Assembly (NCBI RefSeq): GCF_900454495.1
Contig: NZ_UGSI01000002.1
Span: forward strand, 1,399,001 to 1,463,000
Direction of reading: 5' to 3'
Length of the DNA stretch: 64,000 nt
DNA from: Paenibacillus macerans
Lineage (GTDB): Bacteria > Bacillota > Bacilli > Paenibacillales > Paenibacillaceae
In this document: piece by piece, positions 44,053-52,051 of the stretch
Position numbering within the stretch: position 1 is the first letter of the stretch
How the letters are laid out: each line of letters starts with the position of its first letter
The notes under the pieces: model-generated
Databases searched by the model: none
Seen by the model: only the letters and a program-made list of their open reading frames with translations
What the model was told of the DNA's origin: nothing
Made by a program: the position numbers and the translations under genes

Positions 44053-44236
44053 TAACGGTTGTCATCGGGCTTATTCGAGCGAAAAAGCAGTGGTTTCTAT
44101 ATTTAACGGTTGTCATTGCACTTATTTAGGCAAAACTGCCCCATTACTGCCGATAATACGGGAAATAGGCTCGCTGGCAACCGTTACAATTTGTACTCGC
44201 TCGTTTTTAGCCAAATAGCGTTGCCCGCAACCGTTA
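44053..44236. repeat. TAACGGTTG repeat cluster, copy 1
   Basis: Forward units TAACGGTTGTCAT...CTTATT at 44053-44075 and 44104-44127; inverted units GAAATAGGC...CAACCGTTA at 44162-44186 and CAAATAGCG...CAACCGTTA at 44212-44236. Same family as 58227-58410. Open frames here are by chance. Confidence 0.8.
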
Positions 44237-44477
44237 GATTTTTTTCGCCCTCTCAAAGTCAAAGCGATATTGGCGCAGACGAACCGCCACGATTTCGTAG
44301 GTTTCCAGAATTACGTCGGAATCGTGACGTTTTAGACAGCTGGCTTCGCATATCGGAGTTGTTGCGGTTTCTGATATTGATATTTTCGGCCGTGATTTGT
44401 CGGGAGATTCGGTCGGGCGAATCCGTGAGGGAATAAATTAAACTTAACATCATCGGTTATCCGCTCTTTCAGAAACA

Positions 44478-44529
44478 AAAAAGCGCAGACTCAATGCAAG
44501 GGATTTTGCTCCGAAGGTCTGCGCTTTTT
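44478..44529. terminator. Bidirectional terminator downstream of the XRE gene
   Basis: AAAAAGCGCAGAC (44478-44490) pairs perfectly with GTCTGCGCTTTTT (44517-44529), with A/T tracts built into both arms. Confidence 0.85.
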
Positions 44530-44623
44530 AAAATTAAATTGACTTAATTATACTAGATGGTCGGTGGATGGTATGTACGAAATTGCACTTAATAGGTTCA
44601 TTTATTCACTTTAGTGAAATAGA

Positions 44624-44845
44624 TCATTTTTCACTATCAACCAGCATTATGATCTTGCTTATATCGTTAGTTCCCAATGCTTCAGCTATTTTAACAATAT
44701 GTTCAAAATTGATGTTTTCCCGCTTTCCGTTGACTAATTCCGAAAGAGCAGCTCGCCGCACGTTTGACCGCGTCGAAAGTTCATTTAATGACATACCTCT
44801 TTCTGCGAGAAGTTCCCCAAAAGTGACCTTTACTTTCAATGCCAT
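44624..44845 (-). CDS. Small XRE/Cro-family repressor
   Basis: 73 residues, a single HTH_3 domain: TFGELLAERGMSLNELSTRS, then NVRRAALSELVNGKRENINFEHIVKIAEALG. GAGGAGG lies 6-7 nt before the ATG. It faces an operon of small unknown genes across two perfect palindromes (44871-44890 and 44908-44927), so it is very likely the repressor of both directions. Phage or ICE lysogeny repressors and antitoxin-type regulators look like this. Confidence 0.9.
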   Translation of the reverse strand: MALKVKVTFGELLAERGMSLNELSTRSNVRRAALSELVNGKRENINFEHIVKIAEALGTNDISKIIMLVDSEK

Positions 44846-44866
44846 AAAATTGCCTCCTCAAAAGTC

Positions 44867-44927
44867 TTGACTGTACGTTTATACGTACAGTATAATCAAA
44901 CTAAGAGTTGTACGTATTAACGTACAA
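44867..44927 (+). promoter_or_regulatory. Promoter with two palindromic operators
   Basis: CTGTACGTTTATACGTACAG (44871-44890) and TTGTACGTATTAACGTACAA (44908-44927) are both perfect inverted repeats, sharing TGTACGTnnnnACGTACA, centres 37 bp apart. A plus-strand promoter TTGACT (44867-44872)/TATAAT (44891-44896), 18-bp spacer, has operator 1 between its boxes and operator 2 just beyond the likely start. Confidence 0.85.
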
Positions 44928-45012
44928 TCAATAGTATACATTGTTATTTCGCAAAAAAACATAGTTTTGCGCTACTTTGTCGCACCCATTTTAGATTTAG
45001 GAGGCGAAGGCC

Positions 45013-45117
45013 ATGTATCGCGGAGGCCGGCGGATAAACGGGCGACTATATGTCCGGACACGCGGCGGAAACTGGATTGATTTAAGGTTAATTATTTCAA
45101 ATTTAAGAAGGGCGTAG
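45013..45117 (+). CDS. 34-residue basic peptide, unknown
   Basis: ATG with AGGAGGCG 7 nt upstream. The sequence starts MYRGGRRINGRLYVRT and is rich in Arg, Gly and Tyr. It is the first open frame after the operator-controlled promoter and is followed by 45140 after 22 bp. No family recognised; real status rests on the ribosome binding site and position. Confidence 0.45.
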   Translation: MYRGGRRINGRLYVRTRGGNWIDLRLIISNLRRA

Positions 45118-45139
45118 CGGCATTGGAGGGATGATTCGA

Positions 45140-45442
45140 GTGAACTTCGTAAAAGTAACGGAGGTTTGCGAAGACCCTGACGGTTTAGGCGAAACGAGCG
45201 TACTTGTCTACGATGGGGTCAAATTAAGCGGAAATATCGCGGTCTACGTGGATCGATCCGGCACAGGCACGTATCTCGTTGTTGAGAGAGTCATTGAAAC
45301 GGAGAGCGGGCTGCGGACGGTCAGCGATCCCGGTAGCGTATTGTTTGACGCCAATCTGCCGCAAAAGCTAACGATTCAGGAAATCGCCGCTATGACTGCG
45401 CTCGAAATATTGGAGGTGCTTGCATATGCCGGAAACCATTGA
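45140..45442 (+). CDS. Unknown small protein in the XRE-controlled operon
   Basis: 100 residues from GTG at 45140 (GGAGGG 9 nt before); ATG at 45131 is too close to that site. Predicted mostly beta in the first 70 residues (FVKVTEVCEDPDG, ETSVLVYDGVKLSGNIAVYVD, GTYLVVERVIETESGLRTVSD) then a helix (TIQEIAAMTALEILEVLA). No signal peptide or membrane span. No family recognised. Overlaps the next gene by 17 bp, so the two are coupled. Confidence 0.7.
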   Translation: MNFVKVTEVCEDPDGLGETSVLVYDGVKLSGNIAVYVDRSGTGTYLVVERVIETESGLRTVSDPGSVLFDANLPQKLTIQEIAAMTALEILEVLAYAGNH

Positions 45443-45785
45443 TCTTGAACGCGTTTTGGTCGTCGATGGCTATTTCTGCAGCGATCCGCTCGATTATGAT
45501 CTGCACCGGGCGTGGCTAATCCGCGACGACCTGGCGCTATATTTTAGCGGTAACTATCTTGTTTTGCGCTGTGTCACGCGTTATGCCGACACCGCAAACC
45601 ATCCGCGCCTTTACATTTCACGCGAGATCAAGTATTCCGTTCGGGTCGCGAAGGGGATCGAGCAGACGGACGAGATTGTCGCGGAGGTGGCCTCCTGCCT
45701 GCTGCGGATGTCGGCGCTCGACTTTCTTGTCGAATGTGTTATGAACGATCCGGACGCCGGGGAAGAGTTCAGAGTTGTACAATAG
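45426..45785 (+). CDS. Unknown protein, partner of the preceding gene
   Basis: 119 residues from ATG at 45426; GGAGGTG ends 8 nt before it, within the previous gene. Acidic with mixed beta and alpha pattern: LERVLVVDGYFCSDPLDYDLHRAWLIRDDLALYFSGNYLVL, then SREIKYSVRVAKGIEQTDEIVAEVASCLLRMSALDFLVE. No motif recognised. Last gene of the operon beginning at about 45013. Confidence 0.7.
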   Translation: MPETIDLERVLVVDGYFCSDPLDYDLHRAWLIRDDLALYFSGNYLVLRCVTRYADTANHPRLYISREIKYSVRVAKGIEQTDEIVAEVASCLLRMSALDFLVECVMNDPDAGEEFRVVQ

Positions 45786-45853
45786 GGCTGCGCTACCTGA
45801 TGAACCTACGCGGCTGCAACGGCTCAAGGTGCGCCAACACCGCAAGGGACCTT

Positions 45854-46765
45854 TTAGGAATATTTATCCACCATTTTAAGCAAATAATTTCGAAATTCTT
45901 CAACATAGGATTTGGGCTCTACGATTTCTAAATTTGTACCGAAGCTTGCTAAAAATTGAAATCCAATACTGTTTTGAGGAACATGAACGGTTGCCAAAAA
46001 AAGTTCAGAACTATAGTTTTCAATACTCTTTCGACCATACCTTTCCACGAAATGATCTTTTATGCTGGGCGAAATCAACGCTTTTACAGCGACTAGTTCC
46101 GGTTGATAACTGGCTTCATGTTCCTGTTCTAATGAAAAATCTCTAGGGTTAAATGTTTTTTCATCCATATGAAGATGATCGATCCGAGATAATTTAAATG
46201 TTCTATATCTCATGCGATGCAAACAGAAGCCTTTCAAATACCAACTCGTTTCGCTAAAATGAAGCTGGTATGGCTCGACCATTCTATTCGTTTTCATGCC
46301 ATTTTTATCGATATAATTAAAAGTAATTAACCTTCTCGCTAAAATTGCTTCTTGACACTTCTTCAAGGTTTGAAGAATTTCAGACCGGCCCTCCCAATCA
46401 TAAAATGACAGTTGGATTGAACCTTTCGGCGACAATGGGCTAACCATGGCTTCTATTTTTTTTATAGTCACTGCAACTTCTTCGCTAATAAGAATTTGTT
46501 CCAATCCGCCGAGCGCAGTCAATATATTCTCCAAGTCGGAGCTGCTTAAAAGACGTTTATCAAACTTGTATTCATCCATAATACCATAGCCGCCATGAAC
46601 CCCGTTGACAGAATAGATGGGAATGTTTGATAAACTCAGTGTTTCCATATCACGAAGAATCGTTCTTTTGGAAACGTTAAATAATTGTGTGAATTCTTTG
46701 GTTGAAACCACATCCTTTTTCAGCAATATCATGATGATGGATATTAATCGCTCAACCTTTTCCAT
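45854..46765 (-). CDS. WYL-domain transcriptional regulator (YafY/DeoR type)
   Basis: 303 residues: N-terminal HTH_11 (RLISIIMILLKKDVVSTKEFTQLFNVSKRTILRDMETL), then a WYL effector domain (ITFNYIDKNGMKTNRMVEPYQLHFSETSWYLKGFC) and C-terminal WCX-type extension. WYL proteins bind nucleotides, ssDNA or small ligands and act as repressors or activators. The codon usage is AT-rich against GC-rich surroundings. Divergent from the VOC gene, whose upstream region has a palindrome (47150-47169) that could be its operator. Confidence 0.9.
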   Translation of the reverse strand: MEKVERLISIIMILLKKDVVSTKEFTQLFNVSKRTILRDMETLSLSNIPIYSVNGVHGGYGIMDEYKFDKRLLSSSDLENILTALGGLEQILISEEVAVTIKKIEAMVSPLSPKGSIQLSFYDWEGRSEILQTLKKCQEAILARRLITFNYIDKNGMKTNRMVEPYQLHFSETSWYLKGFCLHRMRYRTFKLSRIDHLHMDEKTFNPRDFSLEQEHEASYQPELVAVKALISPSIKDHFVERYGRKSIENYSSELFLATVHVPQNSIGFQFLASFGTNLEIVEPKSYVEEFRNYLLKMVDKYS

Positions 46766-47149
46766 ATTTTCTCCTTCTTTTTTGGTTCAAAACCGAGATC
46801 TGTGCTTGACAAAATAAATTATGATAGCGTTTGTGTCTTGGTATCCCTGCGTGCTGCTTTGCACGATTATCTCCTTTGTTCAGGGGGGGAGAAGGTGGGG
46901 GCTAATCACGGTCCTTTCATTTTTCACGGTGTCTTCGTCAGGTCTGCTTCACTTCTCCTAAACCTCCTTCCACAAACCTGTCTAACGATTCGAACATGTC
47001 TGCTTCTCCCAACATCATTTACTTCTCCTGAAGAATTTATCTTCCTCTCTGTTTCCGGATCAAACGGGATAATCGTGCAAAGCGTCCGGACAGCGGATGT
47101 TGAACTGCCGATATTTCTTACCATGATCGGTGTATTTTATTTATAAATG
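46766..47149. other. Divergent spacer without a supported gene
   Basis: An open frame of 114 codons runs on the plus strand (46802-47146) and one of 66 on the minus strand (46924-47124). Neither has a good ribosome binding site or a recognisable fold, so no gene is called; a decayed gene is possible. Confidence 0.4.
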
Positions 47150-47169
47150 GTGACATACTTATGTCACCT
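47150..47169. promoter_or_regulatory. Palindromic operator candidate before the VOC gene
   Basis: GGTGACATACTTATGTCACC is a perfect 20-bp palindrome (9-bp arms, 2-bp centre). A -10-like TATACT lies at 47180-47185, so the site overlaps the -35 region, a repressor position. The adjacent WYL regulator is the natural candidate. Confidence 0.65.
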
Positions 47170-47215
47170 CTTATTCATTATACTACATTCATAACAAGAA
47201 GGAGGGTTTTGCTTT

Positions 47216-47680
47216 ATGTCAGCTATTGTATATTTAAACTTTGATGGAGTTGCAGAACAAGCGATTGATTTTTATTCGAAGGCTTTAAATGCGAAAGAAG
47301 TTAAAAAAGTAAAATTTAAGGATTTCCCGCAAGATCCAAACTATCCATTGCCGGAAAATGAATTAAATATGATCATGGAGTCTTCCGTCGAATTTGCAGG
47401 CGGGAAAATCATGATATCGGACATTTTGCCTTCCATGACGGCGGTAATGGGGGAACTAGTGAAAGGAAATAATGTACTTATTAGTTTGGTCAATGATGAT
47501 AAACCAACATTGGAAGAATACTTTAACCATTTATCTGTTGGCGGCCATGTTGTGATGCCGTTATCCAATACGCCTTGGTCTTCGTGCTTTGGAATGCTGG
47601 TTGATCAGTTCGGAGTTTCCTGGAAATTTAATAGTGACGCAGATCAGTTCCTTGATAACGTAATTTCAAACAAACAGTAA
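47216..47680 (+). CDS. VOC-superfamily (PhnB-like) protein
   Basis: 154 residues with GAAGGAGG about 12 nt before the ATG. The PhnB/3-demethylubiquinone-type pattern is evident: AIVYLNFDGVAEQAIDFYSKALNA, GGKIMISDILPS, PTLEEYFNHLSVGGHVVMPLSNTPWSSCFGMLVDQFGVSWKFN. Members bind metals and may act as dioxygenases, isomerases or drug-binding proteins. AT-rich like its neighbours. Terminator follows. Confidence 0.88.
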   Translation: MSAIVYLNFDGVAEQAIDFYSKALNAKEVKKVKFKDFPQDPNYPLPENELNMIMESSVEFAGGKIMISDILPSMTAVMGELVKGNNVLISLVNDDKPTLEEYFNHLSVGGHVVMPLSNTPWSSCFGMLVDQFGVSWKFNSDADQFLDNVISNKQ

Positions 47681-47690
47681 CTCATTCTAA

Positions 47691-47721
47691 AAATGGTCTT
47701 GCAGCTGAAGACCATTTTTTT
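47691..47721 (+). terminator. Terminator after the VOC gene
   Basis: AAATGGTCTT (47691-47700) pairs with AAGACCATTT (47708-47717) around GCAGCTG, followed by TTTT. Confidence 0.88.
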
Positions 47722-47784
47722 ATGTACCCATTAACTTAAACAGGTATATATGGATCATCAAATTAGAAAGGAAAAGGGATTTTA

Positions 47785-48357
47785 ATGATGGAAATTGAAA
47801 ATTTAATTCAAGTAAAATCGAGAGGAGATTTAAGGATCTGGCTGCAGGAAAATTGCAAGATTGAAAAGTTCTGCTGGGTGTTGGTTAGTATGAAGCCCAC
47901 CCCTGATATGTTGTTATATTTGGACGCCGTAGAGGAAGCGTTGTGCTTTGGATGGATTGATGGGGTCAAAAAGAAAATATCTGAAACGGAGCTGGCGCAG
48001 AGACTGTCTCCTAGAAGTAAAAAAAGTTCGTGGACTGAATTAAATAAAGAACGTGTCCGCCGCCTTGAAAAGTTGGGGTTAATAAGAGATGAGGGAAGAA
48101 AGGTTCTTCCTGATATGAATCCGGATTCTTTTAGAATAGATAAGGGGATAGAGCAAAGGCTAAAAGAGGAAAGGCAAGTATATGAGAATTTTATGGCTTT
48201 TCCTGATCTTTATAAAAGAGTTCGGATCGACACAATCCAGAGCGTTAGAAATCAGCCGGAATTATTTATGAGTAGATTAGACAAATTCATAACAAACACG
48301 AGAGAAAATAAAATGTACGGTCAATGGAATGATAATGGTCGCCTACTGGATTATTAA
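47785..48357 (+). CDS. YdeI/OmpD-associated-like protein
   Basis: 190 residues; ATG at 47785 or 47788 with AAAGGAAAAGG upstream. The family pattern W-L-x-x-N and AVEEALCFGWIDGVKKKISETELAQRLSPRSKKSSWTELNKERVRRLEKLGL is unmistakable. The biological role is unclear; some relatives are annotated as conferring bacteriocin or stress protection. AT-rich. The space up to 48553 shows no gene. Confidence 0.88.
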   Translation: MMEIENLIQVKSRGDLRIWLQENCKIEKFCWVLVSMKPTPDMLLYLDAVEEALCFGWIDGVKKKISETELAQRLSPRSKKSSWTELNKERVRRLEKLGLIRDEGRKVLPDMNPDSFRIDKGIEQRLKEERQVYENFMAFPDLYKRVRIDTIQSVRNQPELFMSRLDKFITNTRENKMYGQWNDNGRLLDY

Positions 48358-48553
48358 TATCCCCTGGGTTAGTTTCACCAGGTAAAACGGGTTATGTTTA
48401 AATGGCAGCAATACTCCGCGCTTTACGTGAAGGACAAGAGGTGATAAACGCAAAACTAGACGCACGACCGTGACTATATGTACTTAGCGTAACCAAACTG
48501 TCCAACCGCCGATTGGCTCAGTTTAATCGGGAAATTTTATTGGGATAAACGCA

Positions 48554-48582
48554 GAAAAGCGCCGCGATTAAACGGCGCTTTC
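48554..48582 (-). terminator. Terminator overlapping the 3' end of the VUT gene
   Basis: On the minus strand AAAGCGCCG then CGGCGCTTTT around TTTAATCG; the upstream arm is the last codons of the gene. Confidence 0.8.
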
Positions 48583-49101
48583 TTTATGTTGCAATATACG
48601 CGAGACAATACCGGCTCCAATCGCCTGCATAGCCGATTTTACGAGGTACTGGCCGAGAATGGCTGCCGGAACCGCAGACCACGGAAGGATTCCGGCCCCC
48701 AGCGGAGAGAGTCCGATGATGACAAAAACCGCACTATCGACCGCGCCGCCAACCAAACCGCTGTATAGCACACGTTTTGCCAGACTGGCTTTCAGACGCG
48801 TAAATATCTCGGTATCAATCGTTTCGGATAGCGCAAAAGTAATCGCGCTGGCCACGGTGATGAGCAGCGTGTCGCCAAGCAGGGCCGACGAAATTGCGGA
48901 CAAGACTAGAGCAGCTAAAATTACCAAATATGTTGCGCGGCGTCCAATCCGTTTTTGCACCAGGTCCCGAAGAATAAACGTCGCACCTATCAGAAACGTC
49001 CCCATCGGAACGATAAACGGTCCCCAAGCCAGGGGAGAAAAGGCCGCCGTTATTACGTTTGCACTGATAATGGCCAATAAATACAAGATGACCCGGATCA
49101 A
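48568..49101 (-). CDS. VUT/QueT-type (COG1738) membrane transporter
   Basis: 177 residues, five to six hydrophobic spans. Signatures: NVITAAFSPLAWGPFIVPMGTFLIGATFILRDLVQKRIGRR near 16-55 and ETIDTEIFTRLK near 93, both typical of the YhhQ/VUT group of queuosine-precursor or vitamin transporters. TTG start with GGTGAGG upstream. No preQ1 riboswitch could be seen in the leader, so the substrate is unproven. Confidence 0.85.
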   Translation of the reverse strand: MIRVILYLLAIISANVITAAFSPLAWGPFIVPMGTFLIGATFILRDLVQKRIGRRATYLVILAALVLSAISSALLGDTLLITVASAITFALSETIDTEIFTRLKASLAKRVLYSGLVGGAVDSAVFVIIGLSPLGAGILPWSAVPAAILGQYLVKSAMQAIGAGIVSRILQHKESAV

Positions 49102-49204
49102 GCGGCCTCACCTAACCTTTCGTATTTTTTCGTGCATAGCCAAGTATACCATCTTCTTTATGCTGCGTCTCCGCCGTTTCGGCATGCGGCTGAATAACTA
49201 AAAT

Positions 49205-49243
49205 AAAGGCGCGGGTTCTTTAGTTGAGAACACCGCGCCTTTT
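49205..49243. terminator. Hairpin between the VUT gene and the ATTGGA cluster
   Basis: AAAGGCGCGG (49205-49214) pairs with CCGCGCCTTT (49233-49242), with an inner GTTCT/AGAAC helix. On the minus strand it ends in ATTTTAG, so it can close the transcript of the peptidase gene at 49580-50251. Confidence 0.75.
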
Positions 49244-49353
49244 GACTTAATAGTATTCGCCTGGATTGCCCAGGTATAATGTTCAGCTTGTCCAATGTAA
49301 TCCTCCTAGTCTCAATTTAATCCATGCGTTTACCGGCCTGGCACAACGTTCTG

Positions 49354-49532
49354 ATTGGAATTATCCAATTGATTGGGAAAATGACTTATAAGCCATCCGG
49401 CTGATTGGATAATTCCAATAGATTAGGTTCGGCAGAGGGCAAAACAGGCGGGTTGCGTGAATTCTATTGGATTTTTCCAATGAGAGTTCAAAATTGCGGG
49501 CGATTTCAATCGATCTATTGGATATTTCCAAT
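49354..49532. repeat. ATTGGA palindrome cluster
   Basis: Four 16-bp inverted repeats of pattern ATTGGA-nnnn-TCCAAT at 49354-49369, 49404-49419, 49466-49481 and 49517-49532. Centres about 50, 62 and 51 bp apart. The two left copies are preceded by CTG, the right two by TCT. No gene is supported between 49102 and 49579. Confidence 0.85.
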
Positions 49533-49579
49533 TAAAGATGGAGCCAATGAGAAGCGAAGCTACTGGAGCGACGGCCCCC

Positions 49580-50251
49580 CTACTTCACTTCCTCCAGCAG
49601 CTCGGGCGAATCGTTCCGGACGTTGCCGACCTTCGGCGAGACCGGATAGGCGCGCATTTGGTCGGCATCGTAGGGCCTGAGCAAGCGGAGCAGGGCAGGG
49701 ACGTCCGCATGGTCGCGGGCCAGCCACTCGGCCTCGTCTTCCCGGTGGAGGATGACCGGCATACGGTTATGGATTTCGGCCATCAGCGCATTGGGCTCCG
49801 TAGTGATGATCGTGCAGGTGGCGAGTTTGTTCCCGTCCGCGTCCGCCCAAATATCGTAAAGCCCGGCCAGGGAGAACGGGCCGCCGTCCTGCAGGACGAT
49901 CCGGTACGGCTGCTTAACCCCCTCCCGCTGCTGCCATTCGTAAAAACCGTCGGCCGGGATGATGCAGCGGCGGGAAGCCAGCAGGCGGGCGAAGGAAGGC
50001 TTTTCGGTTAACGTCTCGGCCCGGGCATTGATCATTTTGCTGCCGATTTTATCGTCCTTCGCCCAGGAAGGCACCAGCCCCCAGCGCAGTTCCCCCAGCC
50101 GGTTGCCCGTTTTGCCCTGGATGATCGCGGGGATAAACTGCATGGGAGCGGCATTGTACCTCGGCATATAATTGAAGATTGCCGATTCCTGGATAAGGTA
50201 ATGCAGCATTAATTCATCGATCGGCAGTGTAATCGTAAACCGCCCGCACAT
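49580..50251 (-). CDS. HMCES/YedK-type abasic-site processing protein (SRAP)
   Basis: 223 residues. SRAP features: Cys2 at the N-terminus (MCGRFT), which becomes the nucleophile after Met removal, Asn33 in YNAAP, Glu105 in GFYEW and His161 in HNRMPVIL. The protein makes a thiazolidine crosslink to abasic sites in single-stranded DNA. The gene ends next to the ATTGGA cluster and is 20 bp downstream of the AI-2E-family gene stop (50272), so cotranscription is possible. Confidence 0.94.
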   Translation of the reverse strand: MCGRFTITLPIDELMLHYLIQESAIFNYMPRYNAAPMQFIPAIIQGKTGNRLGELRWGLVPSWAKDDKIGSKMINARAETLTEKPSFARLLASRRCIIPADGFYEWQQREGVKQPYRIVLQDGGPFSLAGLYDIWADADGNKLATCTIITTEPNALMAEIHNRMPVILHREDEAEWLARDHADVPALLRLLRPYDADQMRAYPVSPKVGNVRNDSPELLEEVK

Positions 50252-50271
50252 ATCGAATCCCTCCCGCAGGA

Positions 50272-51462
50272 CTATTCTTTGGATGATCCGTTTACGCTTT
50301 CCTCATGACCCGCGGCCGCGGCGTTCGCCTCCGGCTCGTACAGCCCCGAACGCCGTTCGAACCATTGGAACAGATGCGTGCAAATGACCTTGAGCACGGC
50401 GTATCCCGGGACGGCTAAAATGATGCCGAGCACCCCAAACAGATTGCCGGCGGTCAGGATAACGAAAATGATCGTAATCGGATGGATTTTCAGCGACTTG
50501 CCCATAATTTGCGGCGAAATAAATTTGCCTTCGATCAACTGCACGACCGTCCAGACGACAATCAGCTTCACCAGCATGATCGGCGACGTGACCAGGGCGA
50601 TGATCAACGCGGGCGTAATCGCAATCGCCGGCCCCAAGTACGGCACGATGCTCGTAAACGCGGCGATGATGGCCAGCACAAGCGAATAGTCGAGCCCGAT
50701 AATCAGGAAGCCGACGTACATCAGCGCCCCGATGCAGAAGCTGACGATAATTTGCCCGCGGATATAGGAGCTGATCTGGCCGTTCATTTCCGTCATGACA
50801 TGGTGGGTTTGCTGGCGCAAACGGACGGGTACGAATCGTAAAATAAAATGCGGCAGTTTTTTGCCGTCCTTCAGCAGGTAAAACAAAATAAACGGTACGG
50901 TGACGATCGCCAGCACGACGTTTTTGACTGCCCCCAGGAAGCCGCCGATGCCGGACCAGGCGCTATTGAGCAGCGCGGTAGCCCGTTCGGATAATGTGTT
51001 GCCGAGGTCGTTCGGGTTGAATCCCGTCGATTCCTGGAGCTGATAAAAGAAATCGCCCCCGATCAGATCCTCGAATTGCCCCTGAATTTCGGTGCTGTAT
51101 TGCGGAATATTTTCAATCAGGCCGGTCACTTGCTGCTTCACCAGAGGAACGACGCTCATGATGACCACCGTGATGATCCCCGCGATGAAAAGATATAAGG
51201 CGGTAATGGTGTAAACCCGCCGGACTCTTTTGCCCTCCAGCCAATCCACAAGCGGATTCAGCAGGTAGTAGATCGCCCCTGTCAGCAGGATCGGCAGCAG
51301 TACCGTTTTGAGCAGCACCGTGACCGGTTTGAACACAAACGAGATTTTGGTGAATACGAAAATATTCAAGCCGATAAGCAGCAAAATTAGCAGAAACAGC
51401 ACAAAACGATTGTTGATGAATAACTTTTTGAACCGTTCGCTCCAAAGCTGAGTGGTTCCCAT
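50272..51462 (-). CDS. AI-2E family transporter-like membrane protein
   Basis: 396 residues, about eight hydrophobic spans with a long loop at about 110-170. Signatures: LLPILLTGAIYYLLNPLVDWLEGKRVRRVY and LVLAIIAAFTSIVPYLGPAIAITPALIIAL and QLIEGKFISPQIMGKSLKIHPITIIFVILTAGNLFGVLG. Members export AI-2 or act as sodium/proton antiporters; the annotation is loose. ATG with GGGGG upstream. Confidence 0.9.
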   Translation of the reverse strand: MGTTQLWSERFKKLFINNRFVLFLLILLLIGLNIFVFTKISFVFKPVTVLLKTVLLPILLTGAIYYLLNPLVDWLEGKRVRRVYTITALYLFIAGIITVVIMSVVPLVKQQVTGLIENIPQYSTEIQGQFEDLIGGDFFYQLQESTGFNPNDLGNTLSERATALLNSAWSGIGGFLGAVKNVVLAIVTVPFILFYLLKDGKKLPHFILRFVPVRLRQQTHHVMTEMNGQISSYIRGQIIVSFCIGALMYVGFLIIGLDYSLVLAIIAAFTSIVPYLGPAIAITPALIIALVTSPIMLVKLIVVWTVVQLIEGKFISPQIMGKSLKIHPITIIFVILTAGNLFGVLGIILAVPGYAVLKVICTHLFQWFERRSGLYEPEANAAAAGHEESVNGSSKE

Positions 51463-51613
51463 GCAATTTTAACCCCCTGTAATCCTGACTCAAACTAACA
51501 TTAAAATTTTATTTATGTAGAGTAATACGTATCAGAACGATTTGGTTCCAAAAAAAATGGCGCCGGTAACGTCCTGAATCCATGATTCGCGGCCGGGGGG
51601 GCCAGCTTGCATG

Positions 51614-51844
51614 CTAGAAAAATTGACGGTTAACCATCATTACGATCATGCCGGCGGCGACCAGCGAAAAGACGATGCAGCCGATGCCCAGTCCTTTGCG
51701 CGAGCTTTTGATCATTTTGAACCCGGTCAGGAACAAGGCGACGGTAATCGCCGCCAGGATCAGCGACATCGCGATCATCGCAAACCAGTACAATACTTGA
51801 AAAAATTTAGCCTCAAACGATTGCCCCGCATCCAAAACTTTCAT
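51614..51844 (-). CDS. Small two-span membrane protein, unknown
   Basis: 76 residues with spans at about 15-42 and 53-70 (VLYWFAMIAMSLILAAITVALFL and GIGCIVFSLVAAGMIVMMV), joined by a basic loop (KMIKSSRKGLG). GAGAGGAGA lies just before the ATG. No family recognised. The 51463-51613 gap before it has nothing clear. Confidence 0.7.
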   Translation of the reverse strand: MKVLDAGQSFEAKFFQVLYWFAMIAMSLILAAITVALFLTGFKMIKSSRKGLGIGCIVFSLVAAGMIVMMVNRQFF

Positions 51845-52051
51845 TCTCCTCTCTTGATAGGGTGTAATCCATTGTTTTCCTCATCATATACGCTAATTCC
51901 CCAAAATTGCAAAAAATGCTTCCGCAAGCGGCCGCCCGCGCGTTTCTGAAGGGCGGACGGGAAAAGAGGCGGGAAGCCTCGGACAAACATCCAAGAATAT
52001 CTCTCTTTCTTTGAGTAGTATATCGTATAGTGCGAGAAAGGGGATGGTGTA

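Noticed and set aside
46802..47146. Possible 114-codon gene between the WYL and VOC genes
   Set aside because: No good ribosome binding site, odd composition, and it overlaps the divergent promoter region.
49102..49300. preQ1 riboswitch before the VUT transporter gene
   Set aside because: The conserved preQ1 stem and A-rich tail could not be found in the minus-strand leader; the visible hairpin is a terminator.
49405..49680. Open frame of 91 codons over the ATTGGA palindromes
   Set aside because: It crosses into the antisense of the SRAP gene and includes the repeats; not a plausible protein.
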